64,000 nt of DNA from Sinotaia quadrata (GCA_028829895.1 CM054182.1:20475501-20539500); one strand, 5' to 3'. Positions 11,500 to 24,535 are shown, counted from the first letter of the stretch. The notes: generated by a model not told the origin, from the letters alone. Program-made: numbers and translations.

Positions 11500-13224
11500 T
11501 TCATTTCTTTATTTCTAATATCACCACCACTCACCACTCCTGATGACTGGAAGCTGTATCTTGTATTAGCGAACTTTTAAAAACTGATCTAATTATTACA
11601 ACAACACCACACTTTTATAAAGTGTGAAGTTATTTATAATTATTGTCTCATTGTTTAACTGGATGCATACGGATATTTTATAGAGAATCGGCGTCTTGTA
11701 TCCAGGTTAAGTGGAAAGAAAATAAAAAGAGAAGTAAGTTTTATTGTAATGTACCATTACTATGCTTATTTTAATGAAGTGCAGTTAGTGGTTCTCGTGC
11801 ATATTGAAGTCTATTTTGTCTACGGATATCCTTAGTACATTTGTGGGTTGAGATAAAGTTAATTAGTCCAATCATTAGGATCATTAAGTCAGAGAATTCT
11901 CACGAAATGATGCGTATCTGAAGGCAGATTAGATAATAATTAATATTCATTTAAGGAAGGAAATCCAGTCTAAAGTTAGCAGTGCTTCAAAAAGAGGTAC
12001 TATAGATTCCTGTCAGAAGGTAAGTATATTGCTGGTCCAATTTGCTTATATCTATATATTTAAAGATTGAAATATTATCTGCATATCTTGTTAACTGGTG
12101 CATACATATAAAAAATATAAAAAAACTGATGGAAATTTGACAGATATCAGACTACTAGCAAAAGTGACGTAGGTTAATTATTTTGTTTTAATACAAACTA
12201 AATAAACAAACAAAAGATTGTAAATGCAATAACCCAAACAAACAAACAAAGTCTGACATTATCAGGATAGTATTTTTTTATTTTTCACCCCCAAAATCCC
12301 CCAAACTATCTCTGGCATAAAATTAGAAGAAATGACAGCAGGCAGACACTGAACAAAATGTAAAATAAAAAATAAATTAAAAAATGCAAAATTCAAAATG
12401 CAAAACCACGATTTCACTCCCACTGTCAGCTGCAAGTGTTTCCAAAGCCCAACCCAGCCGCACGTGCACAGGGAAGAGCGCTGGCGATAAAACACGAGAG
12501 GGACCCTGAGAAGTGAAGAGTTCTAAAGAACAAGTGCCTCCATGATGAACGCTGTCCTGCAGGCCATCCACTGCACGACTCAACACCCAAGGAGTTTTCA
12601 ACCGTTTCCTCTGGACAAAGCCAGCCCATTGCGCAGCTTCCTCGAGGTCTCCCTTTTAATTGATCAATCAATTCATTAATGAGTCGAGACCTTCCACTTG
12701 AATTAAAAGACAGGAGATCTTGACATGGAGAGAGAAAAGCACCGTGCCCAATAAAAACCTGGGGGCCATGGATTTTGTGATCAACAGCCATCGTGATCAA
12801 GCCACGAAAACGCTGCACTGGTTGATAAGAAATAGAAGGTCCCATATGGGAGCCAGAGCCAACTCATCACAAATTATTTCCTTCGTTAGACAACTGAACC
12901 AGAAGACGAACCTGGGTTGCTGCAGCGAGATTAGATTATAAATTTAGGCATCGCAAGTTTCAAGATTTCATTTTAATAACATTAAAACTAACACATGTTA
13001 TTTTACGAAAGAAGGTATCACTCGCTTCTATTAAAAACCGTAAATGTAGAATTTTTTATTTTTTTTTAAAGAACGAAAGACAAACGGAACGTTTGTCCAA
13101 AAAACAACAAAACAAATATAAATTGCTTGTGTGGTAAAGCTTGAGTGCTGAATTAAACAGAAAAACAAGCGAAGAAGTGGGGAAAAAAATGTTTATTCGT
13201 ACACTCCCATCCCACCCCTGCACA
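11500..13224. other. no recognised gene; GC-richer block at 12.40-12.93 kb
   Basis: 11.5-12.4 kb is AT-rich and plain. 12,400-12,930 is clearly GC-richer than its surroundings and is open for 139 codons on the minus strand (12,426-12,845) and 73 on the plus strand. I recognise neither product, and both have low-complexity Ser/Gly/Leu content. It may be an exon, an old repeat or chance. Confidence 0.4.
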
Positions 13225-13243
13225 AACACACACACACACACAC

Positions 13244-13279
<36 letters not shown>

Positions 13280-13385
13280 ACACATACACTCACACACACA
13301 CTCACACACACACACATACACACACACATACACACACACACATACACTCACACACACACACACACACTCACACACACACACACAT
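13225..13385. repeat. (CA)n microsatellite
   Basis: About 160 bases of CA with CATA, CACT and CACG interruptions. Poly-Thr/His and poly-Cys/Val frames are artefacts. Confidence 0.96.
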
Positions 13386-13647
13386 AAACACTGGTTTAAA
13401 TGTCGAATAAAAACAAAAAGGGGGTTGTCTATAGAAACTCAATATCTGAGTGTTCAAATAAAGAAGAACAAATATTAAAATATATTTGTGTATAAGAAAA
13501 CTATGTGGTTCGGAATACAAATTGACTGCTCAAATTGTAAAGAAATGCTCATAAATATTTTTTATTAAGAAAGGTTCAAACCGTACGTATCTTTAAGCAA
13601 TGGTTAAATTGTAAAATAAAAAAAAAATCATTTATAAACTTATATAA

Positions 13648-13936
13648 AAGCCTATTCAAATGATGTAAACACTATGGGAAAATTCAAGTGCTAACACTGA
13701 GACCAGCCTTTTCAAATGATGTAAACACTATGGGAAAATTCAAGTGCTAACACTGAGACCAGCCTATTCAAATGATGTAAACATTATGGGAAAATTCAAG
13801 TGCTAACACTGAGACCAGCATATTCAAATGATGTAAACACTATGGGAAAATTCAAGTGCTAACACTGAGACCAGCATATTCAAATGATGTAAACACTATG
13901 GGAAAATTCAAGTGCTAACACTGAGACCAGCATACG
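13648..13936. repeat. 56-bp tandem repeat, 5 copies
   Basis: 'tgatgtaaacactatgggaa' at 13,661, 13,717, 13,773, 13,829 and 13,885, a perfect 56-bp spacing with almost no divergence, so recently homogenised. Confidence 0.95.
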
Positions 13937-14395
13937 TCCAAACTTAAATTCCATGTACGGTAAGTTAAAATAATACATCCAACAATGCAAGTTTGAAAAA
14001 CAGACTTAACTTTAAAAAATTAACATGAAAACGCTGAAACGCGATGCACGTGCTGCAAGGTTAAGACACTGACGTACAAAAGGGTCACGCAAAATGTATT
14101 TTAAAAAAATAAACACTAAAACAAAATTCAGGGACTACTTGGCAATAATAAAGCGAGGAGCGCCGTTGTGGTTGGCTAAGTAGATTTAGACAGGGCACCA
14201 ACGTATACAAAACGACAGCCAATCAATATATTACAAAAACACACCAACACCACACACAGCAATTCAACCACTTAGCTTAGCGAAGAAAATCAACTTAATC
14301 AAATTTAGCTTTGCCCACTGCATGTTTATTTGATTAAAATTTCAAACAAGAGAAATATAAAATGCATCCGTACTGCCGCGATCTTACATCGAGTT
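13937..14395. other. no gene seen
   Basis: A-rich unique DNA. Nothing recognisable on either strand. Confidence 0.5.
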
Positions 14396-14399
14396 CCGA

Positions 14400-14812
14400 T
14401 AATTCTAACATTACTATTATTAGCAGAAATAAGTAACATGATAGTAGAGGTGACAGTAACATTAACAGAAGAAGTACCAGAAGCAGTAACACTGCAGTAG
14501 CATTAAAAGTAGCAGTACCAGTAGAAGTATCATTAACAATAACAGTGATAGTAACAGTAGCAGAAGAAGAAGCAGCAACAGTAACAGTAGAAGTGTTAAA
14601 AGTAGTAAGAGAGACAGTATCAGTGTTAACAGTAGTAAGAGTGACAGCAGCAGTTAATAATAGTAACAGTGACAGTAGCAGTGTTAACAGTAGTAACAGA
14701 GACAGTAGCAGTGTTAATAGTAATAAGAGAGACAGTAGCAGTGTTAATAGTAATAAGAGAGACAGTAGCAGTAACAGCAGCAGTTGAGTGGTAATAGTGG
14801 GAGGAGTAGAAG
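14400..14812. repeat. AGY-trinucleotide-rich array with 30-bp units
   Basis: A field of AGT/AGC/AAC triplets whose right part (14,640-14,775) is organised in 30-bp units of the type 'agagacagtagcagtgttaa…taataag'. It keeps a 177-codon minus-strand frame (Leu/Thr-rich) and an 80-codon plus-strand frame (Ser/Asn-rich) open. The content is low complexity and I do not regard either as a gene. Confidence 0.8.
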
Positions 14813-15152
14813 TAGCAGTGCTGATATTCTTGCTGTCGTAATCGTTGTTGTCATTCTTTAAGTTCATTTGGTGCGCTCAGGCTTTAAATGATGTCGTCGA
14901 CTGAAAAATCACGGAAGCAGGCGATGATATCAGTGGTCGTTTTAATTTCATTTGACTTCGAAAACTTCTGTCACTTTTGGTGTCAACATTCCAGTTGAAT
15001 GGACATTAATATAATAAGCATTAATCGAACAGCATAATGTGTTTAGAACAGACCATCGCTATAAATATTAATAATCTTATCCATGTAGGCCTATAGAAAA
15101 GAGCGATCAGAACAGAGGTCTATCGTTTCCTCAATGCGGATTTACATTCCAT

Positions 15153-15300
15153 GTTCAAGTACATACACATCACTCGAGCTTATCAGGAAAAACAATCATT
15201 TTCAAGTACATACACTACACCACTCGAGCTTATCAGGAAAAACAATCATTTTCAAGTACATACACATCACTCGAGCTTATCAGGAAAAACAATCATTAAT
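15153..15300. repeat. 47-51-bp tandem repeat, 3 copies
   Basis: 'cactcgagcttatcaggaaa' recurs three times with shared 'ttcaagtacatacac' upstream. The middle copy has a short insertion. Confidence 0.92.
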
Positions 15301-15444
15301 CTTTCTTTGATCGATTCATTAATTCGTTGAAATCGCTGATTAACCTTTCCTGGGGTCAAATGCTGAAAAATGCCCACTTTAAAACCGAGCATAAGTGAAA
15401 ACAAAACGCCAATGCGCGTCACTAAAAGAAAATGTTACAGAGCA

Positions 15445-15605
15445 AGAAGCACTGAAAGTAAGACATTACATTTGTCATTCGAAAGAATTACGTACGAAAC
15501 AAGAACGAGTCAAACAAATAAAATAAACAAGAAGCGCTGAAAGTAAGACATCACATTTGTCATTCGAAAGAATTACGTACGAAACAAGAATGAGTCATAT
15601 CTCGG
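15445..15605. repeat. 85-bp tandem duplication
   Basis: 'ctgaaagtaagaca' at 15,452 and 15,537, with matching 'tttgtcattcgaaagaatta' blocks. Weaker copies may continue to 15,900. Confidence 0.88.
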
Positions 15606-15889
15606 GATCAACGAGAACAAATAATAAATAAGAAATGCTGAAAGTAAACAGTCATATGTGGCAATCAATACATATAATTCCTCAACAGGAAATCATGAGA
15701 GTAAAACATCATATCTCACAATCGAAATACACAACAACTAAAGCAAGAAACCCTGACACTAAATATCACAGCTATCAATAAAAATCACACTAACACTATT
15801 ATCAATTAATAGACGACAAAGTAAAACGTACAATATCGGATTGGAAATGTAAATACTAAGGAAAAATATTGACAAAACGTAGTATCTCT

Positions 15890-16335
15890 CTAACGAAACA
15901 TATGACTGCTAAGCAAGAAATGTTGAGAGAAAAATTTCCAAAAGATATCATTACTGAGCAAGAATTGTTGAGAAAAAAATGTCCAAATTAATTTACTAAG
16001 CAAGAAACGTTTAGGATAGAACGTCCAAAAGATACTAAGCTAGAAACCTTGAGGGTAAAACGTCCAAGAAACCTTGAGGGTAAAACGTCCAAGAAACTTT
16101 GAGGGTAAAACGTCCAAAAAACTTTGAGGGTAAAACGTCCAAGAAACCTTGAGGGTAAAACGTCCAAGAAACCTTGAAGGTAAAACGTCCAAAACTGAGC
16201 AAGAAACGCTGAAGATAACACGTCCAAGACACCTTGAGGGTGAAACGTCCAAAAATATTACTAAACAAGAAACTCTGAGCGTAAAACGTCCAAAAAATAT
16301 CATTACTAAGCAAGCAAACTTGAAGATATAACATA
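15890..16335. repeat. 25-bp minisatellite with degenerate flanks
   Basis: Unit 'aagaaaccttgagggtaaaac' plus 'gtcc', regular at 16,040-16,195. Flanking diverged units of the type 'actaagcaagaaacnntgag…aaaacgtcc' extend both ways. Confidence 0.9.
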
Positions 16336-16599
16336 GTACCTTTTAATAAAACAAACTACTAAGAAATAACGAAAGCAAAAAATTACACCTCTCAATCAAA
16401 ACATAATTAGTTAGCAAGAAACAATGACAGTGTTTAGTTGTATCTTTCAAAAACAGCGGCAACGTTTTCCTTTCTCTTGATACAAACAAAGAAAACAACT
16501 AAAACAAAATACCACCACCACCATATCAACCAAAACAAGAAATATATTCCGGTGCGGAAGAGTTTGGTATGCAGCGTCGTGCTGGTGACCCACCTGTAC

Positions 16600-17062
16600 A
16601 ATCTTAAAAATTAAATGTCTTATTTATTTATTTAGAGTTGTCTCTTTCACTCTGCCCACAATTACATGCCTTATTTTTTAATTTAAATTTTAGAGTTGTC
16701 TCTTTCACTCAGCCCATGATTACATGTCTTAATTATTTATTTATTTAAATTAGAGTTGTCTTTCACTCTACCCATAATTACATGTCTTATTTATTTGTTT
16801 ATTTAAATTAGAGTTGTCTTTCACTCAGCCCATGATTACATGTCTTAATTATATATTTATTTAAATTAGAGTTGTCTTTACTCAACCCATGATTATACGT
16901 CTTATTTGTTTATTTAAATAAGAGTTGTCTTTCACTCTGCCCATAATTACATGTCTTATTTAATTGTTTATTTAAATTAGAGTTGTCTTTCATTCTGCCC
17001 ATGATTACATGTCTTATTTATTTATTTAAATTGGAGTTGTCTCTTTCACCCTGCCCATGATT
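16600..17062. repeat. 58-bp AT-rich minisatellite, about 8 copies
   Basis: 'agagttgtct' occurs at about 16,634, 16,692, 16,752, 16,810, 16,868, 16,919, 16,979 and (as ggagttg) 17,033. 'cccatgattacatgtcttatt' lies between. Confidence 0.9.
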
Positions 17063-17720
17063 GCTGGGGCTGAGATGCAGACACGATGCATTGTGTAATG
17101 CACAGCAGTTGTCAGCGTCAGGCGAGAACAAAATGCAAATCGAAATGTTCGGAAACTGGTTATCTGCCAATAATGTCACGACTTACCGTCCTTGGTTCTC
17201 AAGGACAAACGTTTTTGCTACACAACCAAAAAATGTTTAGGCAGTTTCTGAGTATTAAATGCTTTTAACAAGAACAGTATCGGATGAAAAGACGGTATTT
17301 TTTTTCAAAATGAGAGAACGGCCTAAAGCCCTATATTCAGGAGTTTCAATGGTAAGTCTAACCTAGATGTTTGCTGCTTTTTCTAGGCTTTTAGGGTTCT
17401 GTATTGCCTGCTATGTGTATTCATGAACGCTTGCGATATTTTCTCAAAACATAATCCCACTGTAAAAAGCACTATTCTATCAGAAGCAGCAACAACAAAA
17501 CACGATTTGAGTAATGTGAGTAATTTTTGTTAATCTGGAAAATCAATGTCATTGCCGACGCACGAAATCACGTTCAGCTGTCGTTCATTATATTTGAGCT
17601 CTATTTTTAAATAAAATAGTTCTGATCTCTGTGTGTGATATTACTGACGTAAATTTCTCAACTTTGAAATAGTACTAACATAGAACTGTATGGTTCCTTA
17701 CTGTGGTATTAATAAAGTTC
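17063..17720. other. no gene seen
   Basis: One 60-codon plus-strand ORF (17,086-17,268) with Cys and basic residues and no recognised family. Otherwise AT-rich DNA. Confidence 0.4.
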
Positions 17721-17724
17721 GGCG

Positions 17725-18440
17725 TTTGGGATTCCGTGGTTCTCTATGCCAGAACTGACATAGGGTTTCGTGGTTCTCTAATGACAGGGCTGACATAACA
17801 TTTCGGTGGTTCTCTATGACAGAACTGACACATGACTTTTTGGATATCTAAGACTGAACTGACCGATTTTTGTGGATCTAGAGACATAACTGACAGGTTT
17901 TCGTGGTTCTTAATCATATTAACTACCACTCGTTTCATGATTTCTTTTCTTAGTACACGGAATCGGTTTCGGCAATAATTCTGGAAATAGGTTTTCCTTA
18001 TTCCTCTGGGTGCCTGCGAGTTTTTAATGACAATACTGGTAAAGGATTTTGAGATTCAGTATGCCAACGCGGATGTCTATGATCCTTTATGACAATAGCT
18101 TTCGTAATCACTATACTTAGGAATAACAAATATATTTGACTCTTTATGACAATACTTATAAGCTATTGAATCGGTATTCGCTATAATTATACCTAGCATT
18201 GTCGAAGAGTCTGTGATTCTTTATGACAATACTCATCAATGAGAAAGTGTCTGTGGTTCTTTATGATAATACTGGCAATTACTGACAACAGTTTTCATTA
18301 ACATCATACTTAGAAATAACAAGATGTCTGACAATACTGACAATGGTCTTCGCTATAATTATACTTGGGAATTAAAAAAAGATCTTTGTGGTTCTTTACA
18401 GCTGACAGTGTGTTTGTTATAATTATAGATAGCACTAACG
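17725..18440. repeat. two degenerate minisatellites
   Basis: 17,725-17,935 repeats 'ttcgtggttctctatgacag' with 'aactgacat' at about 35-bp steps. 18,000-18,440 repeats 'gattctttatgacaatact' words with looser spacing. Both are old and strongly diverged. Confidence 0.65.
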
Positions 18441-19060
18441 GACGTCTGAGAGTCTTCATTAGGCTATCACTGAGGCAGGTTTATCCCAATCCATACGCCA
18501 GTTTTCTACTAACTTTACTTTTTTTTTCGTCAAAGGTCGGAACAAAGGCAAGAGAAAAAATTAATTGTCTCGTTCTTCCAGCTAAGAATCTGAGTACAAG
18601 GGCAACAAAGTGAAGTCAATAAATCCATGGTTTCGTCGCTTTCGCATTCAAAGACGAAGTAGTGCACAGAGACACATTAAGACACCGTAACTGATACCTA
18701 CTGTTTCGCCGACGGTATCTCGACATCCATATATGTCTTCACGGCTCTATCCACTCTACTGAGAGAGAGAGCATTGATTTGTGTAGGCAGTAAAATCTTT
18801 GCCGGTAAATCTAGAATTCCCCGGCGTGCGCTGAAATTTGTAATATAATGCAAATCATCACAATTACAGTTAAGTCCTGATAAAGCATAGCCGAAGGCAG
18901 CATGGCTAAATAAGCTATTGAATCGTGATTTGTGTGATTTACTTTAATTTTAAAAATAATCTTGTCCAAAGTTGTCAAACAAAACACCTATCTGAAAAGA
19001 GAAATGGAGATAATTTACATTACGCATGTCTCAATATGTCTGCTGTAATATCAATACCTG
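18441..19060. other. no gene seen
   Basis: Unique DNA. The 18,365-18,613 plus-strand ORF has no recognisable domain. Confidence 0.4.
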
Positions 19061-19069
19061 CCTTATTAT

Positions 19070-19830
19070 AACTAGTATGCTGCAATACAACTGCCTGCTG
19101 CAATAAACTGTCTGCTGCAATACAGCTATCTGTTAGGATACAATTATCTGGCAGCATAAATATGTCACAATATAAACTGACACAGTATAACTATCTATCA
19201 CAACATAACTACCTAACATAGAATAATTGTCACCATATAACTATCTGACAGTTTAATTATCTGTCATAATATAACTACCTGATACAGTATAAATATATGT
19301 CACAATAGTATTACCTGACATCATATAACTATAGGAGACATTATAATCACCTCCCACACTATAACTACTTGCCCAATTCTAACGACCCGCTACACAAAAC
19401 AGCTATCTGACCCAAAATAACTACCTAACACAACATAGCTACCTGACATAAAACAGCTATCTGACCAAGAATAACTACCTAACACAACATAGCTACCTGA
19501 CATAAAACAGCTATCTGACCAAGAATAACTACCTAACACAACATAGCTACCTGACACAAAACAGCTATCTGACCAAGAATAACTACCAATTCAACATAGC
19601 TACCGGACACAAAACAGCTATCTGACCAAGAATAACTACCAATTCAACATAGCTACCGGACACAAAACAGCTATCTGACGAGTATAACTATAAGTCATAA
19701 TCTATAATGTGCTTGACAATATAATTACCTGATACAATATAACTACTTGACAGCATAATTACCCGACACTATATAACTACTTGCAATAATAAAGCTGCAT
19801 GCTTAAAATAAGTACGTGACACAGTACTCA
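19070..19830. repeat. 54-bp minisatellite in a degenerate field
   Basis: Core of six units at 19,395-19,680: 'acagctatctgaccaagaat' at 19,400, 19,454, 19,508, 19,562, 19,615 and 19,668. Flanks consist of diverged 'tataactacctgacacag' words. Confidence 0.9.
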
Positions 19831-19899
19831 CACGCGAACACACTTTCTGTAACGTTCTTGTTATATAAGTTGTAAATGCGAACAAACGCCCCGACAAAT

Positions 19900-20225
19900 A
19901 AATTGTAGTGTAAGAGAATACATTTTACCAAAGAAATTCTACAACTTAGTTTCTATCAAATAAATTATAAACTTTAGAACAGGTCTCGTTAAAAATAAAA
20001 TGTATACGCTGGTTAATAAGTCTCAAATAAATTATATTTTTTGAACATAGGTTTCATCTCAAAAGTAAATTATATATATATATTTTTTACCACATCTCAT
20101 AAAATAAATAGGTTAATGAAGCTGGAACAGATGTCTCGTCAAGTAAATCGTACATGCTAGAGCAAAAGTCTCGTCAAATAAATCATACATGCTGAAGGAG
20201 ATGTCTCGTCAAATGGTTTTTACAG
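19900..20225. repeat. degenerate minisatellite
   Basis: Loose copies of 'gtctcgtcaaataaatcatacatgct'. The two best are at about 20,130-20,200. Confidence 0.55.
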
Positions 20226-20639
20226 ACTTCTTGTCAGATTAAAGTGTTCAAATTAATACAGACATGACATAAATTGATCGGTCAATTATTCGCGGTATTT
20301 CACACACACAGCCATACATAACACAAAGAACGGTATTTGTGGTAGGATTTCAATACACTGGCTGAGAGTGACTAATGCACAAAATATAACTGATTAAATA
20401 AGGCCCTTACAACCTCACTACATACATCTTAGAGGGAAAATAAAAAAACTAAAACATTGGTGAAAAAAAAGGCAAACACAAATTTAAAGAAAGGGACGGC
20501 AATGATGGACGACACAATTTTGTCGTGCGCAAGGACCATTTGTTTCAGATCTGAGTGACACCTGACGGAACGCACACTAATGGAAAATAACAGTGTACAG
20601 TAACATAAAAGATGGCATGCATTCTTTGCACACTAGCAC

Positions 20640-20835
20640 ACGTCACCTAGAGGCACACTGACCACAGACACCACCACCATCCCTACCTCAGAAATAAATT
20701 AATATTAGCAACACGCATTTCAAAGAAATTGCACACTGACCACAGACCTCTCCCCAAAGCAATTAATATTAGCAACACAAGCATTTCAAACAAAAGGCAC
20801 ACTGACCACAGACCCCGCGTAATTAGTATTAGCAC
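20640..20835. repeat. three spaced copies of 'ggcacactgaccacagac'
   Basis: Copies at about 20,652, 20,730 and 20,796, each followed by 'aattaatattagcaacac' or similar. A diverged tandem repeat of 65-80 bp abutting the promoter-like island. Confidence 0.75.
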
Positions 20836-20839
20836 GCAC

Positions 20840-21076
20840 ATTAACCTCTACTCTACACGCGTGTGGCAAAGACGCTAGGAGGAAAGGTGGCGGTTGTCAT
20901 GGTGACGTTATGCTTTCCCGCCTGAGTTTATCACCTCGCGACTAAGACCCGGCTAATTTCTTCTTCTCTCCCTCCCCCCCCACCCCCGGTTTCTCCGTCA
21001 TAACGTCATCCCTTTGATTTTCTACACTGACCTGGCCCTCGCGAGAACCACGTGACAGTCTCGCTCGCGCTAGAAG
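20840..21076. promoter_or_regulatory. promoter-like island with X-box, E2F, CRE-like, TCGCGAGA and E-box
   Basis: A GC- and CpG-richer island in AT-rich DNA. It carries an RFX X-box-like sequence 'gttgtcatggtgac' (20,893-20,906, two changes from the palindromic consensus). A CRE-like TGACGTTA (20,903-20,910) and its exact inverse (21,001-21,008) lie about 100 bp apart. There is also an E2F-type 'tttcccgcc' (20,914-20,922), TCGCGAGA (21,039-21,046) and a CACGTG E-box (21,049-21,054). Motif clustering is seen directly; promoter function is inferred. No first exon was assigned. A minus-strand ORF ending at 21,081 and a plus-strand frame from 21,052 are too weak to choose a direction. Confidence 0.4.
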
Positions 21077-21359
21077 TCGCCTATACAGCGAAACCTGTAG
21101 CAGGCATCCCAACACTGAAACCAGTCGACTGGATTGAAGTGATTTCCGCCCTCTTTATCAGGACCGCGGCTCTGATTCTCGTCTTCATCAATGATTCATT
21201 CTTGTTGAACGAAAGATCAATTGCCTCAATGTTCATATCTCGGGAAAAGTTCTTATTAAAAAAAAAATTGACTCGACCGTTCTTTTGTAATAAATAATAC
21301 ATATTATTAAAACTTATACATATATAATTAGGCACAAAGAATTGAAAGAATTCTTTACT

Positions 21360-22437
21360 AACGATTTATCTGAATGCCTAATTAATACAATATTATATTA
21401 ACAACACATCCTAATGACTAATTAATACCGTATTAACGACATCTCAATAATTAATCAATACGACATTAGTGACACCTCAATGACTAATTAATACGATACT
21501 ATTAACATATCAAGGACTAATTAATATGACATTAACGACATCTCAATAACTAATTAATACGATATTATTAACATATCAAGAACTAATTAATATGACATTA
21601 ACGACATCTCAATGACTAATTAATACGATATTATTAACATATCAAGGACTAATTAATATGACATTAACGACATATCAATGATTAATTAATATGATATTAA
21701 CAACATCTCAATGATTAATTAGTACGATATTAATGATATATCAATGACTAATTAATACGATATTAACGACATCTCAATAACTAATTAATACGATATTGTT
21801 AAACTAATTAATACAATATTATTAACATGTCAAAAAACTAATTAATACGACATTAACCATATCTTAATGAATAATTAATATGACATTAATGACATCTCAA
21901 TGATTAATTAATACAATACTAACGAAATGACTAAATAATATAATATTAACGACACATCAATGATTAATTAATATGATATTAACGACATCTCAATGCCTAA
22001 TTAATAGGATATTATTAACATCTCATTGATTAATTAATACGATTTTATTAATACCTCAAGGACTAATTAATACGACATTAACCTCATCTCAAGGACTAAA
22101 TAATACGATATTAACGATATTTCAATTAATTAATAGGATATTATTAACATATCATTACCTAATTAATATGATGTTAGTGACATCTCAATGACTAATTAAT
22201 ATGATAATAACGACATATCAATAACTAATTAATATGTTTTTAGTGACATCTCAATGACTAATTAATACGATATTATTAACATCTCAAGGACTAATTAATA
22301 CAACATTCACCACATCTCAATGACTAATTAGTACGTTATTAACGACTCCTGAATGACTAATTAATACGATATTAATGACATTTCAATGACTAATTAATAC
22401 GATATTAACGACATCTCAATGACTAATTAAAACGATT
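21360..22437. repeat. AT-rich satellite, unit about 30-33 bp, more than 30 copies
   Basis: 1.08 kb of units such as 'caatgactaattaatacgat' followed by 'attaacgacatct'. Each unit contains the palindrome-like TTAATTAA core or a variant. Units are diverged, with some two-unit alternation (…attaacgacatctc… versus …attattaacatatc…). The array ends at a poly-C run (22,437-22,450). Confidence 0.93.
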
Positions 22438-22450
22438 CCCCCCCCCCCCG

Positions 22451-24045
22451 AAATTACAGAATATATATAATAAAACGAAGGTAAAAGTTAAAAAGTTCAA
22501 TTATGATATTATAACAATAACTCTGGATATCGCGAAGTTCTTAGAGTGAATATATAAAATACTCACTTCGCACTTCATTAGCTTCTGATTTAAATAAATT
22601 TGAACTCATCAGCGGAGACCTAGACGAGTCGCTAGCGGAAGATGTGAGGGGAGCTAACCCATGTGGAGAAATAAAAGAGGGCTGATTACAGGTTTTCCAT
22701 GATCAGTGCAAAAATCTACATCAAATTAAAAGTTTGGAAGACAGATTTAGGCCATGATAAATTTCCAGGATTAACTATTCTTCTATTAACTAATTATTCT
22801 TCCTAATGATGCAAATAAAAGCCCTGGGCTTCACGAATGGTGCATGTACAGGCAGAGCTATCTTAACTGCATTATAGGCCCACGGGCAAAGCAGTGCACT
22901 GGAGCCCTTAGTACCAGCAAAATCAGTGTTTAAACATTAAAAATTATACTGTATTCCTCGTGAGGCCCCGGGCAACTGCCCAGCGTGCCCATGCGTTAAG
23001 ATGCCCTGGGTACATGTACCCTATTAACTAAGGACCAACTTCGCTTTATTCTCCCCAGTGATGCAAATAAGGGTCCAGGGATTCAGGAATGCTGCGTGTA
23101 AAGGTGCCCTTTAAACAAAGGTGCAGGGCTGTGATGACGAGGTATACTTGTCCTCCTACTATTAATAAAGGTCTAAGCACTTGACAATGTTTACAGACAC
23201 AAGTCACACAACAATCGTCCTACAAAATGCTCAAGGCATGAAAGAAAAACAACAAATAATATAAAACTCATAAATCCACAATTAAACTCTGTTTCAAAAC
23301 AAAATTAATTCGTACAAATAAGTTCAAATAAAAATTGATACAGAAAGCGACGTTTCTAACCATGATGATGAAAGAGATACGTCTTAACAACCCTTTTAGA
23401 GGTATTCTTGGCATTTCAGCCCAAGAGGTGCAGAAGGGAATTGAACCCTATATAAATGTACACTAAGTTTCAGGGTTGAAAAAAAAAGAACTAATGCAAC
23501 AGAATGATGAACGGTTACCTGCACTTTCAAAAGAATACTTTGCAGCGTTTCAGGGACAAATGAGTGAGGCTATGTAAATACTGCTTAAATAGAACAAATA
23601 TCAAGGATTTGATGACTGACATAAATAAGTGCGAGTTTAACATTATATGCCCATGTCTCGGACGGATGGTATTGCAAGAAACAAATATCATATGAAAATA
23701 TACTGTAATGTATATTGCAGACCTAGTCAGTTGTTATTTGTGTCTTCAAATAATACCGAAAATATACCAAATATATTCCGAAATTAAAAATAAATAAATG
23801 TTTCATTTAACAAATCATGCATGTATTGAATTATGAACCAAACTAAGGATTTAAGGTAGCTTTTTAATATAACGAAGTCAAATAAACAACAGAATATTTG
23901 CTATTTGTAAATGCACAAAATTATAATAAAGTAAGTATAAGATATGAAAAGGAACTAATTATTATAAACGCATTCCAAACTGGGCTAATCTTAAAACAAT
24001 TTCATACAACAATTCGTAGTAAAAGAAACCTATCTAAAACACAAC
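22451..24045. other. no gene seen
   Basis: Unique AT-rich DNA with no ORF worth reporting. 22,800-23,100 contains a diverged pair of segments sharing 'ctaatgatgcaaataa…ccctgg' (22,803 and 23,058), suggesting an old duplication. Confidence 0.45.
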
Positions 24046-24048
24046 CAC

Positions 24049-24065
24049 TCTCTCTCTCTCTCATA

Positions 24066-24122
<57 letters not shown>
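24049..24122. repeat. (CT)n(CA)n microsatellite
   Basis: Short CT run, then about 55 bases of CA. Confidence 0.95.
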
Positions 24123-24128
<6 letters not shown>

Positions 24129-24189
24129 ATGCACACATGCATATTTGCACACTCCCACACAAATCAGCTATCGTCAAATATTGCTTAGA

Positions 24190-24535
24190 ATATTTCTCCT
24201 TGCAGGCAGAATTCCTGCAGACAGACGAGTTGCAGGACGTCGGAAAGAGCGTCAGCAGTGATGGCGAGTTGAAAGTTGGACGGCACGCGCGAAGCACTGA
24301 CCAGAGGGAGCCTGTCACCGTAATGAAGAAAATCAATCGCTGCTTTGTCGACTTCCCTACTCTCAGCCGTGACCACGGACACGGCGGTCCTCGCGCCTAA
24401 CGTACACTGCTTATTCGGCGGCACAGTCACAGACAGGGGGTGTGGCGGATCCTGCGGGCTGCTAGTGCGGAACGGAAATCTTTCCACCAGCTCATAAAAT
24501 TCCTGGTTTCCACTCGCTCTGCGAGTACAGCACTA
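24190..24535. other. exon-like GC-richer block, strand unresolved
   Basis: Compositionally distinct from its surroundings. On the minus strand it is open for about 110 codons from a possible acceptor ('…tactcgcag', near 24,519) to a TAA at 24,185. The peptide is not low complexity and mixes hydrophobic and polar residues in a protein-like way (…YGDRLPLVSASRVPSNFQLA…). On the plus strand there is a textbook-looking acceptor, 'tatttctccttgcag' ending at 24,205. It leads into an open frame of about 64 codons that stops at 24,400. I recognise neither product. At most one strand is likely coding. Confidence 0.3.

Noticed and set aside
14334..14867. 177-codon Leu/Thr/Ser-rich minus-strand ORF
   Set aside because: Produced by AGY triplets that also keep the opposite strand open. 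Low complexity throughout, although the last 20-30 codons are less repetitive.
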